Assembly: GCA_963169055.1 (NCBI GenBank) | Contig: CAUJFU010000347.1 | Location: 1-10,468, forward strand | Origin: Myxococcota bacterium | Lineage (GTDB): Bacteria; Myxococcota_C; UBA6777 | Length of the DNA stretch: 10,468 nt | Direction: 5' to 3' | In this document: positions 1 through 6,636 of the stretch, piece by piece | Position numbering within the stretch: position 1 is the first letter of the stretch | Layout of the letters: every line of letters starts with the position of its first letter | Program-made: the position numbers and the translations under genes | Notes under the pieces: model-generated | What the model was told of the DNA's origin: nothing | What the model saw: the letters and a program-made list of their open reading frames with translations, nothing else | The model's database searches: none

Positions 1-6
1 ACGCCC

Positions 7-36
7 CCGATAACAAAACACGCCGTGCGTTATCGG
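7..36. other. Perfect 8-bp inverted repeat (hairpin)
   Basis: The arms CCGATAAC (7-14) and GTTATCGG (29-36) are perfectly complementary. The 14-nt interior can itself pair CAC with GTG. No U-run follows on either strand, so it is not a classical intrinsic terminator. It lies about 100 bp past the stop of the minus-strand membrane-protein gene and touches the first unit of the tandem repeat, so it could be a 3' processing hairpin or part of a repeat family. Confidence 0.45.
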
Positions 37-126
37 AAAGGATCGAAACGACGAAATCTGCACATCATCGGATAGAATCGAAACGAAAAAATCTGCGCAT
101 TATCCGAGATGATCGAAACAACAACG
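26..126. repeat. Three degenerate tandem repeats of 33-35 bp
   Basis: The units are 26-58, 59-93 and 94-126. Each begins TGCG or TGCA, has a TTATCGG-like block (ATCATCGG and TTATCCG in units 2 and 3), then a conserved core close to GATCGAAAC, then an A-rich tail ending near AAATC. They sit head to tail without spacers between the window edge and the stop of the 138-1061 gene, so this is not a CRISPR. The array may begin left of the window. Function unknown. Confidence 0.6.
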
Positions 127-137
127 TTCGACGAAGA

Positions 138-1061
138 TCAATCGATATCGAGAACTTCGAGATCGGCTTCGACGTTGGCGACTTCGAGATCGTAGGCTTC
201 GTGATAGCGACTGTGGATGTTGCCACGGAAGGTATTGAGCGGCGTGCGCATCTGATGTTCGAGAGAGTCGGGAACTTTCACGAAGACGTACTTGATCGCT
301 TCGATGGCTGCAGCCACCGACTCCACGATATCTTCTTGCATATACTGAAGATAAGCGGGATCTTGGGTTTGGTTGACGTACTGGGCGATCCATTCGAGTT
401 TGCGGTATGCGCGGAGACCTCGACGGATCACCGGCAGATCGTCACGATACAGATCGCTGTATTCATCCACGATCTTGATCGCGTCGATCGCCAGCTTGGG
501 AGTCGCAACGCCCGAAAGGATCGTGATTTGGCGCGTTGCATCGTAGATATCCACCAGTCGTTCTTCGGCGGTGGCCATATAACTTGGCCAGCACAGCGTA
601 TCCAACAAAAAGCTCGGAAGCGACTGGGCGCTCACACCACGGCGACGAGCATAATCCATGATCTCTTCATAGTCTTCAAAACGATTGACTGCGGTGAGTA
701 CTTTTTCGGTATCTTCATCGTCTTCAGGTCCCCCATCATAAAGACCACGAAACAGGCGGATCTGGTAGTCGATGTATCCTGCAAAAGAACTGATCACGGT
801 ATCGCTTTGGCGCTCACGCAAACGAAGGGCGCGGTTGACCAAGAAATACGTCGCAAACACGGTGACCAACGAGCCAAGGATCTTCGTCAATGCCTTGACA
901 AAAGAACTGTCGGTTTTGGCTCCCAGACTTTCAAACAAAGTGAACAAGCCGACCACTAGGCCGACCGCGATAATCATCAAGGCGATCCATTGAAAAAATC
1001 CCATCCCCTGTTGAACGGGTGCGGCGGGAACGACAGGAACACTCCTCTGGCGGTTGCTCAT
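138..1061 (-). CDS. Uncharacterised membrane protein with two N-terminal helices
   Basis: This 307-residue protein is not recognised as a known family. The N-terminus is basic (RQR at 4-6). Two hydrophobic helices follow, roughly residues 22-43 (starting near FFQWIALMII) and 59-78, and then a basic stretch (RALRLRER). By the positive-inside rule both ends should be cytoplasmic. The remaining 230 residues look helical and charged, with an acidic patch near 112-118 (EDDEDTE) and an acidic tail in which DLEV occurs twice, nine residues apart. The start is firm: a perfect GAGGAGGT Shine-Dalgarno (complement of 1068-1075) lies 6 nt upstream of ATG. It is divergent from the PASTA gene, with a possible promoter at 1187-1215. 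A plus-strand reading through the same bases is a shadow frame. A membrane-anchored scaffold or sensor is possible but unsupported. Confidence 0.85.
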   Translation of the reverse strand: MSNRQRSVPVVPAAPVQQGMGFFQWIALMIIAVGLVVGLFTLFESLGAKTDSSFVKALTKILGSLVTVFATYFLVNRALRLRERQSDTVISSFAGYIDYQIRLFRGLYDGGPEDDEDTEKVLTAVNRFEDYEEIMDYARRRGVSAQSLPSFLLDTLCWPSYMATAEERLVDIYDATRQITILSGVATPKLAIDAIKIVDEYSDLYRDDLPVIRRGLRAYRKLEWIAQYVNQTQDPAYLQYMQEDIVESVAAAIEAIKYVFVKVPDSLEHQMRTPLNTFRGNIHSRYHEAYDLEVANVEADLEVLDID

Positions 1062-1186
1062 TACAAAACCTCCTCAGATCAAAGTTTTTGTTTGCGTGCG
1101 GTGGACTCTACCGCGCTGCTGGTCACGGCCTACCGAGACTTGGGTGGGCCTCGCTTCTTTCGCTTCTGTACTTCCTAAGCGCTGCT

Positions 1187-1215
1187 ATCCTAGGGAGTGA
1201 CCCCTCGAAAGGCAA
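1187..1215 (-). promoter_or_regulatory. Possible sigma70 promoter for the membrane-protein gene
   Basis: Read on the minus strand, a -35 box TTGCCT (1210-1215) and a -10 box TAGGAT (1187-1192) are separated by exactly 17 bp. Each matches the consensus at four of six positions. Transcription would start near 1180 and leave a leader of about 120 nt. That leader contains a small hairpin (GTGCGGT/ACCGCGC, 1096-1116) and the strong Shine-Dalgarno. Predicted by eye only. Confidence 0.3.
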
Positions 1216-1234
1216 GGGCCGATCTCCGCCCGAT

Positions 1235-1277
1235 TCTTTGGCAGAGACTTGCCAAAGAGCCACTCCTGCAATACGCT
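1235..1277 (+). promoter_or_regulatory. Possible promoter with overlapping palindromic operator, PASTA gene
   Basis: A near-perfect inverted repeat spans 1235-1258: TCTTTGGCA, six bases, TGCCAAAGA (9-bp arms). A -35-like TTGCCA (1249-1254, five of six consensus bases) lies inside its right arm, followed after 17 bp by a weak -10, TACGCT (1272-1277). A dimeric repressor on the palindrome would cover the -35. The predicted start near 1284 gives a leader of about 55 nt to the ATG at 1340. The palindrome is directly seen; the promoter role is inference. Confidence 0.35.
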
Positions 1278-1339
1278 CCATACCCTTTGAGTATTCCCGA
1301 ACGATGTCCCCATCGGACAAGCAATTAAGGAGCGCAAGC

Positions 1340-1993
1340 ATGGCTCGCAGCCAAGACAGCAGTTTTTTCGTTGCCTTTCTCACCGCGCTAGTGGTTTCCG
1401 CAGGAACGACCGTCCTGATGCAGATGTTTGTGTTGCCCCGTATCCCGGGCTTTGCACAAGCCCCCTCTGCAACTCCTGATGCAAATATTCCTGTCCCTCC
1501 CGTCGTCGGGCTTCCTTTGACACAGGCTCGCGCCATGATCCAAGAAACCGGCTTTCGCATGAAACTCGCCGGCCAAGAACACGATCGCAGCCAACCCGCA
1601 GGCAATATCCTCAAACAAACTCCCCCCGCAGGCATCCGCATCCCCAAACAAAGCGATATCAACGTCACCGTCAGCCTCGGCCCTGCAAACCCCTCCGCTG
1701 CCACGGCCTCCCCGACACTCTCTCCCTCGCTTACACCCTCCGCATCCACAAACACACCCTCTCCCCAAGAGTCCCCACTGATCGGAGATTCTGTACGCGC
1801 TCCCCGTGTCACACAAATGAATCTCGCTCGCGCGAAACAAATCATCGAAAAACTCGGCCTCGTTGCAAGCGTCTCTTTTCAACAAGATGACGATATATCG
1901 CCCAATTGGGTACTCACCCAAACACCCCCACCCGGCAAAGTCCTCAAACGTGGCTCCAAAATCTATCTCGTCGTCAACAAACACGAAGATTGA
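1340..1993 (+). CDS. Membrane-anchored protein with two PASTA domains
   Basis: The 217-residue protein has a short polar N-terminus, one hydrophobic helix (about 9-31) acting as signal anchor, PASTA domain 1 (about 51-114), a Ser/Thr/Pro-rich linker (about 115-150) and PASTA domain 2 (about 153-213). Both domains show the family pattern: PxVxGLPLTQARAMI or PRVTQMNLARAKQII, then a QTPPAG or QTPPPG turn, then a closing strand. PASTA domains bind peptidoglycan fragments or beta-lactam-like ligands in Ser/Thr kinases and PBPs, but no kinase or transpeptidase domain is present. It would be exposed outside the inner membrane. ATG 1340 is chosen because TAAGGAG (1326-1332) lies 7 nt upstream; the frame is open farther upstream but lacks a ribosome site, and the extra residues are not protein-like. 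Role: probably a cell-wall sensor or scaffold (inference). Confidence 0.88.
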   Translation: MARSQDSSFFVAFLTALVVSAGTTVLMQMFVLPRIPGFAQAPSATPDANIPVPPVVGLPLTQARAMIQETGFRMKLAGQEHDRSQPAGNILKQTPPAGIRIPKQSDINVTVSLGPANPSAATASPTLSPSLTPSASTNTPSPQESPLIGDSVRAPRVTQMNLARAKQIIEKLGLVASVSFQQDDDISPNWVLTQTPPPGKVLKRGSKIYLVVNKHED

Positions 1994-2000
1994 TCCCCCT

Positions 2001-2105
2001 ACCACTGCAACCTTGCCCGATCACGCACAGAAATGGGAACCTCAGCCCCTCGCCGTTTTCGTACAAGCCACAACCACGGCCACCTTGCCTGCTCACGCAC
2101 AGAAA
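2001..2105. repeat. Pair of 33-bp direct repeats upstream of the rpsO promoter
   Basis: Copies lie at 2001-2033 and 2073-2105 and match at 29 of 33 bases. Both end in TCACGCACAGAAA and share ACCTTGCC. They are 72 bp apart start to start, and the second ends 3 bp before the -35 box of the rpsO promoter. The 245-bp gap 1994-2238 contains nothing else except the promoter and leader, and no convincing intrinsic terminator for the PASTA gene. Confidence 0.7.
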
Positions 2106-2108
2106 GTG

Positions 2109-2137
2109 TTGACATCCATCTGATCCCTGAGTAAACT
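2109..2137 (+). promoter_or_regulatory. Sigma70-type promoter of rpsO-pnp
   Basis: A perfect consensus -35 TTGACA (2109-2114), a 17-bp spacer and a -10-like TAAACT (2132-2137, four of six) point at rpsO. The predicted transcription start is near 2144, giving a leader of about 95 nt. The start codon at 2239 has GAGGAA (2228-2233) 5 nt upstream. The leader could carry S15 autoregulation, as known in several bacteria, but no specific S15 site was recognised. Confidence 0.6.
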
Positions 2138-2238
2138 GCCGCCTCCAACGCGATGTAAAGGACACCTCCTCCTTTCCTGATATCGTTTCATGTAACATTC
2201 AAAATCAGCCCATCGTTTCGGCTATATGAGGAATTCGC

Positions 2239-2508
2239 ATGGCACTTGAGACCGCCCGCAAACAAGAAGTGATCGTCAAACACCAAAAACACGAGACCGA
2301 TACAGGCTCCCCCGAAGTGCAAGTCGCTCTGTTGAGCGAACGCATCGTCTACCTGACCGAGCACTTCAAAAGCCACCCCAAAGATCACCATTCCCGCCGT
2401 GGTCTGTTGAAACTTGTCGGCCAACGCCGACGCCTCCTCAACTACCTGCGCAAAATCGATCGCGTCCGCTACCACGAACTGATCCAATCCCTCGGTCTGC
2501 GCAAGTAA
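2239..2508 (+). CDS. rpsO: 30S ribosomal protein S15
   Basis: At 89 residues this has the standard length of S15, which binds the central domain of 16S rRNA early in 30S assembly. The hallmarks are present: [16 protein letters not shown] (about 21-36), [32 protein letters not shown] (about 40-71, the conserved RNA-binding DHHSRRGL block included) and the C-terminal LGLRK. Start ATG 2239 has GAGGAA 5 nt upstream. It is the first gene of the rpsO-pnp pair, an arrangement conserved across many bacteria. Expression is likely driven by the TTGACA promoter at 2109 and modulated by the hairpin at 2526-2560. Codon choice is strongly C-ending, as in the other plus-strand genes of the window. Confidence 0.98.
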   Translation: MALETARKQEVIVKHQKHETDTGSPEVQVALLSERIVYLTEHFKSHPKDHHSRRGLLKLVGQRRRLLNYLRKIDRVRYHELIQSLGLRK

Positions 2509-2525
2509 TCCTTTCCTGTTGAACC

Positions 2526-2560
2526 CTTTCTCCGAGCGGTCCCTCACCGCTCGGGGAAAG
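2526..2560 (+). terminator. 15-bp hairpin between rpsO and pnp (attenuator or RNase processing site)
   Basis: Arms CTTTCTCCGAGCGGT (2526-2540) and ACCGCTCGGGGAAAG (2546-2560) pair fully with one G-U and a 5-nt loop. No U-tract follows, so termination would be partial at best. In E. coli the same gap carries a leaky terminator and the RNase III-cut leader hairpin used in PNPase autoregulation. This position and shape fit such a role, but the site could equally only protect the rpsO 3' end. The rest of the 177-bp gap holds nothing else recognised. Confidence 0.55.
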
Positions 2561-2685
2561 TCTTCGACAGCCTCGCCCCTCCATCCCAACGGATCAGGGC
2601 CATCTCTCGACCGCAAACAAGCGACCACATCTCCAAAGACCCCGTCGCCTGTCCCTTCAACGCCCATCCTGACGCAGGTTTTTTG

Positions 2686-4875
2686 ATGAAAGCCATTATC
2701 GAATCCACACAAGTTGGGGCGCACGAACTCTCGATCGAGACCGGTGTCGTCGCCAAACAAGCCCATGGTGCGGTGATTGTGCGCTATGACGAAACCGTCG
2801 TTCTCGTCACCGCAGTCTCCTCCAAAGACGCCCGACCTGACGCTTCGTTTTTCCCCCTCACCGTTGAGTATCGCGAAAGTGGCTTCGCCTCTGGAAAGAT
2901 CCCCGGCGGCTTTTTCAAACGCGAAGGCCGCCTCGGAGAAAAAGAGATCTTGACCTCCCGCGTCATCGATCGACCCCTCCGACCGCTGTTTCCAGACGGC
3001 TATTTCAACGAAACCCAGATCATCTGCTCACCGCTTTCGGCATCTTCGGCCTGTGACCCAGACGTCCTCTCGATCACAGGTGCTTCTGCCGCCCTTTGTA
3101 TCTCGGATATCCCCTTCTCAGGCCCGATCGCTGGAGTTCGTGTCGTTCGCGTCGATGGCGCATTCATCGCAAATCCCTCTTACGCGCAGCGCGATGCCAG
3201 TGATCTCAATATCATCGTCGCCGCATCCCGCGATGCCATCGTCATGGTCGAAGGCGAAGCCCAAGAAATCCCCGAAGATATCATGGTCGATGCGCTACTT
3301 TTTGCGCACCAAGCCATCCTCCCCCAACTCGACCTCCAAGAGCGTCTCGTCCAGCACGTCGGTAAGCCCAAACGCTCCTTCTCTCCGCCCGCCCTCGATC
3401 AAAACATCGTCCAAACCCTCAACGAGCATTTTACCGCACCGATCAGCGAAGCCTACCGCATCACAGAAAAACAACTCCGCTACCAAAAACTCGACGAGAT
3501 CAAAAACAACATCTCCGCCTTTTTCCTCGAAAAACTCGGCGAACAATACGCCGCCAAAAAAGGCGATATCAGCAGCGCCCTCGATGCGCTCAAAAGCAAA
3601 GTCGTCCGACAACGCGTCCTCAAAGAAGGCATACGCATCGATGGACGCGACCTCTACACCGTCCGCCCCATCGATATCCGTCTCGGTTGGCTACCCCGTG
3701 TTCACGGCTCGACGCTCTTTACACGCGGCGAAACCCAAGCCATCGTCACCGCCACACTCGGCACCACCGACGACGAACAAAAAATCGAAACCTACGCAGG
3801 CACCGAGTATCGGCGCTTTCTGCTGCATTACAACTTCCCCCCCTACAGCGTCGGCGAAGCTCGCGCTTTGCGAGGCCCGGGACGCCGAGAGATCGGTCAC
3901 GGCAACCTTGCCGAACGCTCGGTCGCCAAGATCGTCCCCGAAAAAAGCACTTTCCCCTACACCATCCGCATCGTCTCTGACATCACCGAGTCCAACGGCT
4001 CTTCTTCGATGGCCTCTGTCTGTGGCGGATCTCTCGCCCTGATGGATGCTGGTGTTCCGATCAAGTGCCACGTCGCAGGCGTCGCGATGGGCCTGATCCA
4101 AGAAGGCCAAGATATCGCCATCCTCACCGATATCCTCGGCGACGAAGACCACCTCGGCGATATGGACTTCAAAGTCACAGGCACGCGCCAAGGCATCTGC
4201 GCGATCCAAATGGATATCAAGATCGAAGGCTTGAGCCGCCACACCCTCGAAAAAGCACTCGCCCAAGCCTACCAAGCTCGTATGCACGTCCTTTCCAAGA
4301 TGGAAGAAGCCATCAACCAACCTCGCGGTGAACTCTCGACCTATGCTCCCCGCATCGTCACCGTCTGGATCAGCCCTGATCGCATCCGCGATGTCATCGG
4401 GCCGGGCGGAAAGATGATCCGCAGCATCACCGAAGAAACAGGCGTCGCCCTCGATATCGAAGATTCTGGCCGCATCAACATCGCCTCCCCAAGCGAAGAA
4501 GCCTGCCAACGCGCTGTCGACCTCATCCGCTCCCTCACCCAAGAAGTCGAAGCCGGCAAGATCTACCTCGGAACCGTTCGCGGTATCAAAGAGTTCGGAG
4601 CCTTCGTCGAGATCCTCCCCGGTCGCGAAGGGCTACTTCATATCTCTCAAATCCACAGCGAACACGTTGAACGCGTCACCGATATCCTCCAAGAAGGCGA
4701 CGAAGTCCTCGTCAAAGTCGTCGAGATCGATTCCCAAGGAAAGATCCGCCTCAGCCGCAAGGACGCCATCGAAGAACAAGCCGCACTCCTCGCTCGCTCT
4801 TCCAACCCCGAAACCGAACCCCCTTCCGACCTCTCCAACTCCTCCACCACCGTCGAGATCCCCGACGCCTCCTAA
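2686..4875 (+). CDS. pnp: Polyribonucleotide nucleotidyltransferase (PNPase)
   Basis: The 729-residue protein degrades RNA 3' to 5' with phosphate and can polymerise NDPs; it is the exoribonuclease of the RNA degradosome. Domains in order: RNase PH 1 (about 10-140, with PGGFFKREGR at 73-82), all-helical linker (about 145-315), RNase PH 2 (about 316-545), KH (about 558-618, with GPGGK at 572-576) and S1 (about 623-693), then a short Ser/Pro/Glu-rich tail. The metal and catalytic residues known in E. coli (D486, D492, K494) correspond to D488, D494 and K496 in GDEDHLGDMDFK. ATG 2686 is chosen; an adjacent in-frame TTG at 2683 is possible. The ribosome site is weak (AGG at 2676-2678), which would suit translational control through the leader. 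Complete and normal. Confidence 0.98.
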   Translation: MKAIIESTQVGAHELSIETGVVAKQAHGAVIVRYDETVVLVTAVSSKDARPDASFFPLTVEYRESGFASGKIPGGFFKREGRLGEKEILTSRVIDRPLRPLFPDGYFNETQIICSPLSASSACDPDVLSITGASAALCISDIPFSGPIAGVRVVRVDGAFIANPSYAQRDASDLNIIVAASRDAIVMVEGEAQEIPEDIMVDALLFAHQAILPQLDLQERLVQHVGKPKRSFSPPALDQNIVQTLNEHFTAPISEAYRITEKQLRYQKLDEIKNNISAFFLEKLGEQYAAKKGDISSALDALKSKVVRQRVLKEGIRIDGRDLYTVRPIDIRLGWLPRVHGSTLFTRGETQAIVTATLGTTDDEQKIETYAGTEYRRFLLHYNFPPYSVGEARALRGPGRREIGHGNLAERSVAKIVPEKSTFPYTIRIVSDITESNGSSSMASVCGGSLALMDAGVPIKCHVAGVAMGLIQEGQDIAILTDILGDEDHLGDMDFKVTGTRQGICAIQMDIKIEGLSRHTLEKALAQAYQARMHVLSKMEEAINQPRGELSTYAPRIVTVWISPDRIRDVIGPGGKMIRSITEETGVALDIEDSGRINIASPSEEACQRAVDLIRSLTQEVEAGKIYLGTVRGIKEFGAFVEILPGREGLLHISQIHSEHVERVTDILQEGDEVLVKVVEIDSQGKIRLSRKDAIEEQAALLARSSNPETEPPSDLSNSSTTVEIPDAS

Positions 4876-4914
4876 TCCTCCCACCTCTATCCCAAACACC
4901 CGATCTTTCGCTTT

Positions 4915-4941
4915 GTTTGGTGGGGCTTTGCCCCACAAAGC
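4915..4941. terminator. GC-rich hairpin between convergent pnp and dut
   Basis: Arms 4915-4926 and 4930-4941 pair over 11 of 12 positions (GTGGGGC with GCCCCAC in the core) around a TTT loop. It lies 40 bp after the pnp stop and 14 bp before the dut stop. No run of T follows on either strand, so it would be a bidirectional mRNA-end hairpin rather than a textbook intrinsic terminator. Confidence 0.5.
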
Positions 4942-4954
4942 TCATCCAAGCGCG

Positions 4955-5446
4955 TCACTCCCGATCGAATTTGATCTCGCCGCCCCGCCCTGTGCTTCCA
5001 AATCCCCCCGCGCCGCGAAGTGCCTCAGGCAACTCCAATACAGGCTGCCATTCGACCGTAGAGACAGGCGCGATCACCATCTGCGCCACTCGATCGCCTC
5101 GTTCGACCGTATAAGCATCTCGGCCCAGATTGATCAAGATGACCTTGATCTCGCCCCGATAATCCGCATCGATCGTTCCCGGGCTATTCAACACTGTCAC
5201 GCCGTACTTCCACGCAAGCCCACTACGCGGTCGGATCTGCGCTTCATAACCCATCGGCAACGCCACAGCGATCCCTGTGCAGATCAACGCTCGCTCCCCC
5301 GACATCAACCGCGTCGGCCCCACAGACGCGACCAGATCCATCCCTGCGGCTCCTTCGCTTTGATACGCAGGCCACACCGGCTCGCCCTCCCCCACCCACC
5401 GAATCGGGATGCGCAAACCTTCTTGCGTTGCTTTGGTTCGTTCCAT
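4955..5446 (-). CDS. dut: Deoxyuridine 5'-triphosphate nucleotidohydrolase (dUTPase)
   Basis: The 163-residue trimeric-type dUTPase hydrolyses dUTP to dUMP and pyrophosphate, keeping uracil out of DNA and supplying the dTMP precursor. All five family motifs are visible: AGMDL (34-38), PRSGLA (73-78), [14 protein letters not shown] (87-100, catalytic D93 and Y96), [12 protein letters not shown] (116-127) and the P-loop-like [13 protein letters not shown] (144-156). The frame is open for 40 codons farther upstream, but ATG 5446 is chosen because it follows AGGTAG on the minus strand, precedes a standard dUTPase N-terminus and lies 16 bp after the stop of the upstream gene. The short gap indicates co-transcription with the enolase-like gene. 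It converges on pnp; pnp and dut are near each other in several related genomes. Confidence 0.97.
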   Translation of the reverse strand: MERTKATQEGLRIPIRWVGEGEPVWPAYQSEGAAGMDLVASVGPTRLMSGERALICTGIAVALPMGYEAQIRPRSGLAWKYGVTVLNSPGTIDADYRGEIKVILINLGRDAYTVERGDRVAQMVIAPVSTVEWQPVLELPEALRGAGGFGSTGRGGEIKFDRE

Positions 5447-5462
5447 CGCTCTACCTGTCGGC

Positions 5463-6623
5463 TCAATCGATCTCTGCACGGTGCCAGCAAACACCGTAGC
5501 GTTCGAGCTGATCGAGATCCAACGAGATGCCCAAACCGGGTTCTTGTGGAACGCGCAACTTGCCATCTTGCACGATCAGCGGCCTTTGAAGGCCCACATC
5601 ACGGATATGCGGGGGCAAGACCTCAGGTTCAAAAGGATAAGCAAACAGGTATTTTCGCGGCCAAGCCGCATACAAATGCAGATTGGTTTGCACCGAAAAA
5701 CCGTTCGGAGATGGACTCGGAGAAAAATGCAGATCGCGCTGAAAGCAAGCATCCATCACCTGCGCTGTTGTCTCAATCCCCCCTGCCATCGTCGCGTCTG
5801 GCATATAGATATCCAGCGAACCCTTCTCGAAGAAGATCTTGAACTCGTGCCATCCTGTGTTCTTTTGTCCCCCTGCGATCGGCACTTCGCTCTCACACCG
5901 CAAGACCGAGAGATCGTCGTACGCGTATGTATCGGCGATATCTTCGATCCACTCCAACCGAAACGGCTCCACTGCCGCAAGATAATCCAGCGCCACCGCC
6001 AACTTCCACCCCGGCGGCGGCGGTTCCACGCCCCATGCGCGATACCCTTGATCCACATTCAACATCAACGGAAAGTCTTCGCCATAACGCCGACGGATCT
6101 CTTGCAACAACCTTACATCTTCCGCGATATCGTGCAACAAACTCAGCCGGAGTGCTTGGTATCCCCCTGAAAAGATCGCATCCATCGAAGCCAACCGCGT
6201 ATCGGCCTCTTGGCGCTCCAAGGTCGAACAATACACCGATACTTCCGAGACTTCTCCCTTTTCGGGAGCCAACAGCCTATACAACGGCAATCCCGCACGT
6301 TTGCCCCGAAGATCCCACAACACGGGTTCCACCCACTCCAGATGACAACCCCAGTGCATCACTTCGCGCAAGCGCATCGACAATCCCGCCAGATCATCGA
6401 TCCGTAACCCCAACAACAATCGCTCCAACAAAGCCCCTTGCCCCTGACGTTCCCGTCCGACCGCTCCAACCCCTGCCACCCCTTCGAGGCCGTCCTCCGT
6501 CCAAACACGCAAGATATCCACACAATGCGTATGCTGTCGTGATCCCCTCCACAAATGCGATCGCAACGCCCGTGGATAGGGTATCTCTAGGTGGTAGAAC
6601 TCCAACTTCTGCACTTGACCCAT
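5463..6623 (-). CDS. Enolase-superfamily (mandelate racemase/muconate lactonizing type) protein with altered active site
   Basis: The 386-residue protein has the N-terminal capping domain and TIM barrel of the MR/MLE group: [18 protein letters not shown] (about 101-118), barrel strand VDQGYRAW (190-197), LEWIEDI (223-229), VPIAGG (247-252), [13 protein letters not shown] (271-283) and NLHLYAAWP (314-322). Expected metal ligands D191 and E227 are present, but the third position is Gln (Q253) where Glu or Asp is usual. The KxK at strand two reads R159-L-S161, and the usual SPH histidine region reads SPSPSPNG (301-308) with no His. Substrate unknown; it may be a non-catalytic or re-purposed member. 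ATG 6623 is chosen because AAAGGAG lies 8 nt upstream; an ATG nine codons earlier has no ribosome site. It is followed by dut after 16 bp and preceded by tnpB 13 bp away. Confidence 0.88.
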   Translation of the reverse strand: MGQVQKLEFYHLEIPYPRALRSHLWRGSRQHTHCVDILRVWTEDGLEGVAGVGAVGRERQGQGALLERLLLGLRIDDLAGLSMRLREVMHWGCHLEWVEPVLWDLRGKRAGLPLYRLLAPEKGEVSEVSVYCSTLERQEADTRLASMDAIFSGGYQALRLSLLHDIAEDVRLLQEIRRRYGEDFPLMLNVDQGYRAWGVEPPPPGWKLAVALDYLAAVEPFRLEWIEDIADTYAYDDLSVLRCESEVPIAGGQKNTGWHEFKIFFEKGSLDIYMPDATMAGGIETTAQVMDACFQRDLHFSPSPSPNGFSVQTNLHLYAAWPRKYLFAYPFEPEVLPPHIRDVGLQRPLIVQDGKLRVPQEPGLGISLDLDQLERYGVCWHRAEID

Positions 6624-6636
6624 CTCGCCTGCTCCT

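Noticed and set aside
26-126. CRISPR array
   Set aside because: The units abut with no spacers and are only moderately alike; no cas gene is in the window.
1235-1258. TTGGCA...TTGC resembles a sigma54 -24/-12 promoter
   Set aside because: The GG-to-GC spacing is one base short of the strict sigma54 requirement and the C after TGGCA is missing; an inverted repeat explains the bases better.
1019-1339. Longer N-terminus for the PASTA protein
   Set aside because: The open frame lacks a ribosome site upstream, would overlap the divergent gene and both putative promoters, and precedes a signal anchor that must be N-terminal.
1994-2123. Small plus-strand ORFs through the 33-bp repeats
   Set aside because: The similar peptides simply mirror the DNA repeat; no ribosome site and they run into the rpsO promoter.
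5447-5566. Forty extra N-terminal residues for dUTPase
   Set aside because: They overlap the end of the enolase-like gene in another frame and are absent from the family.
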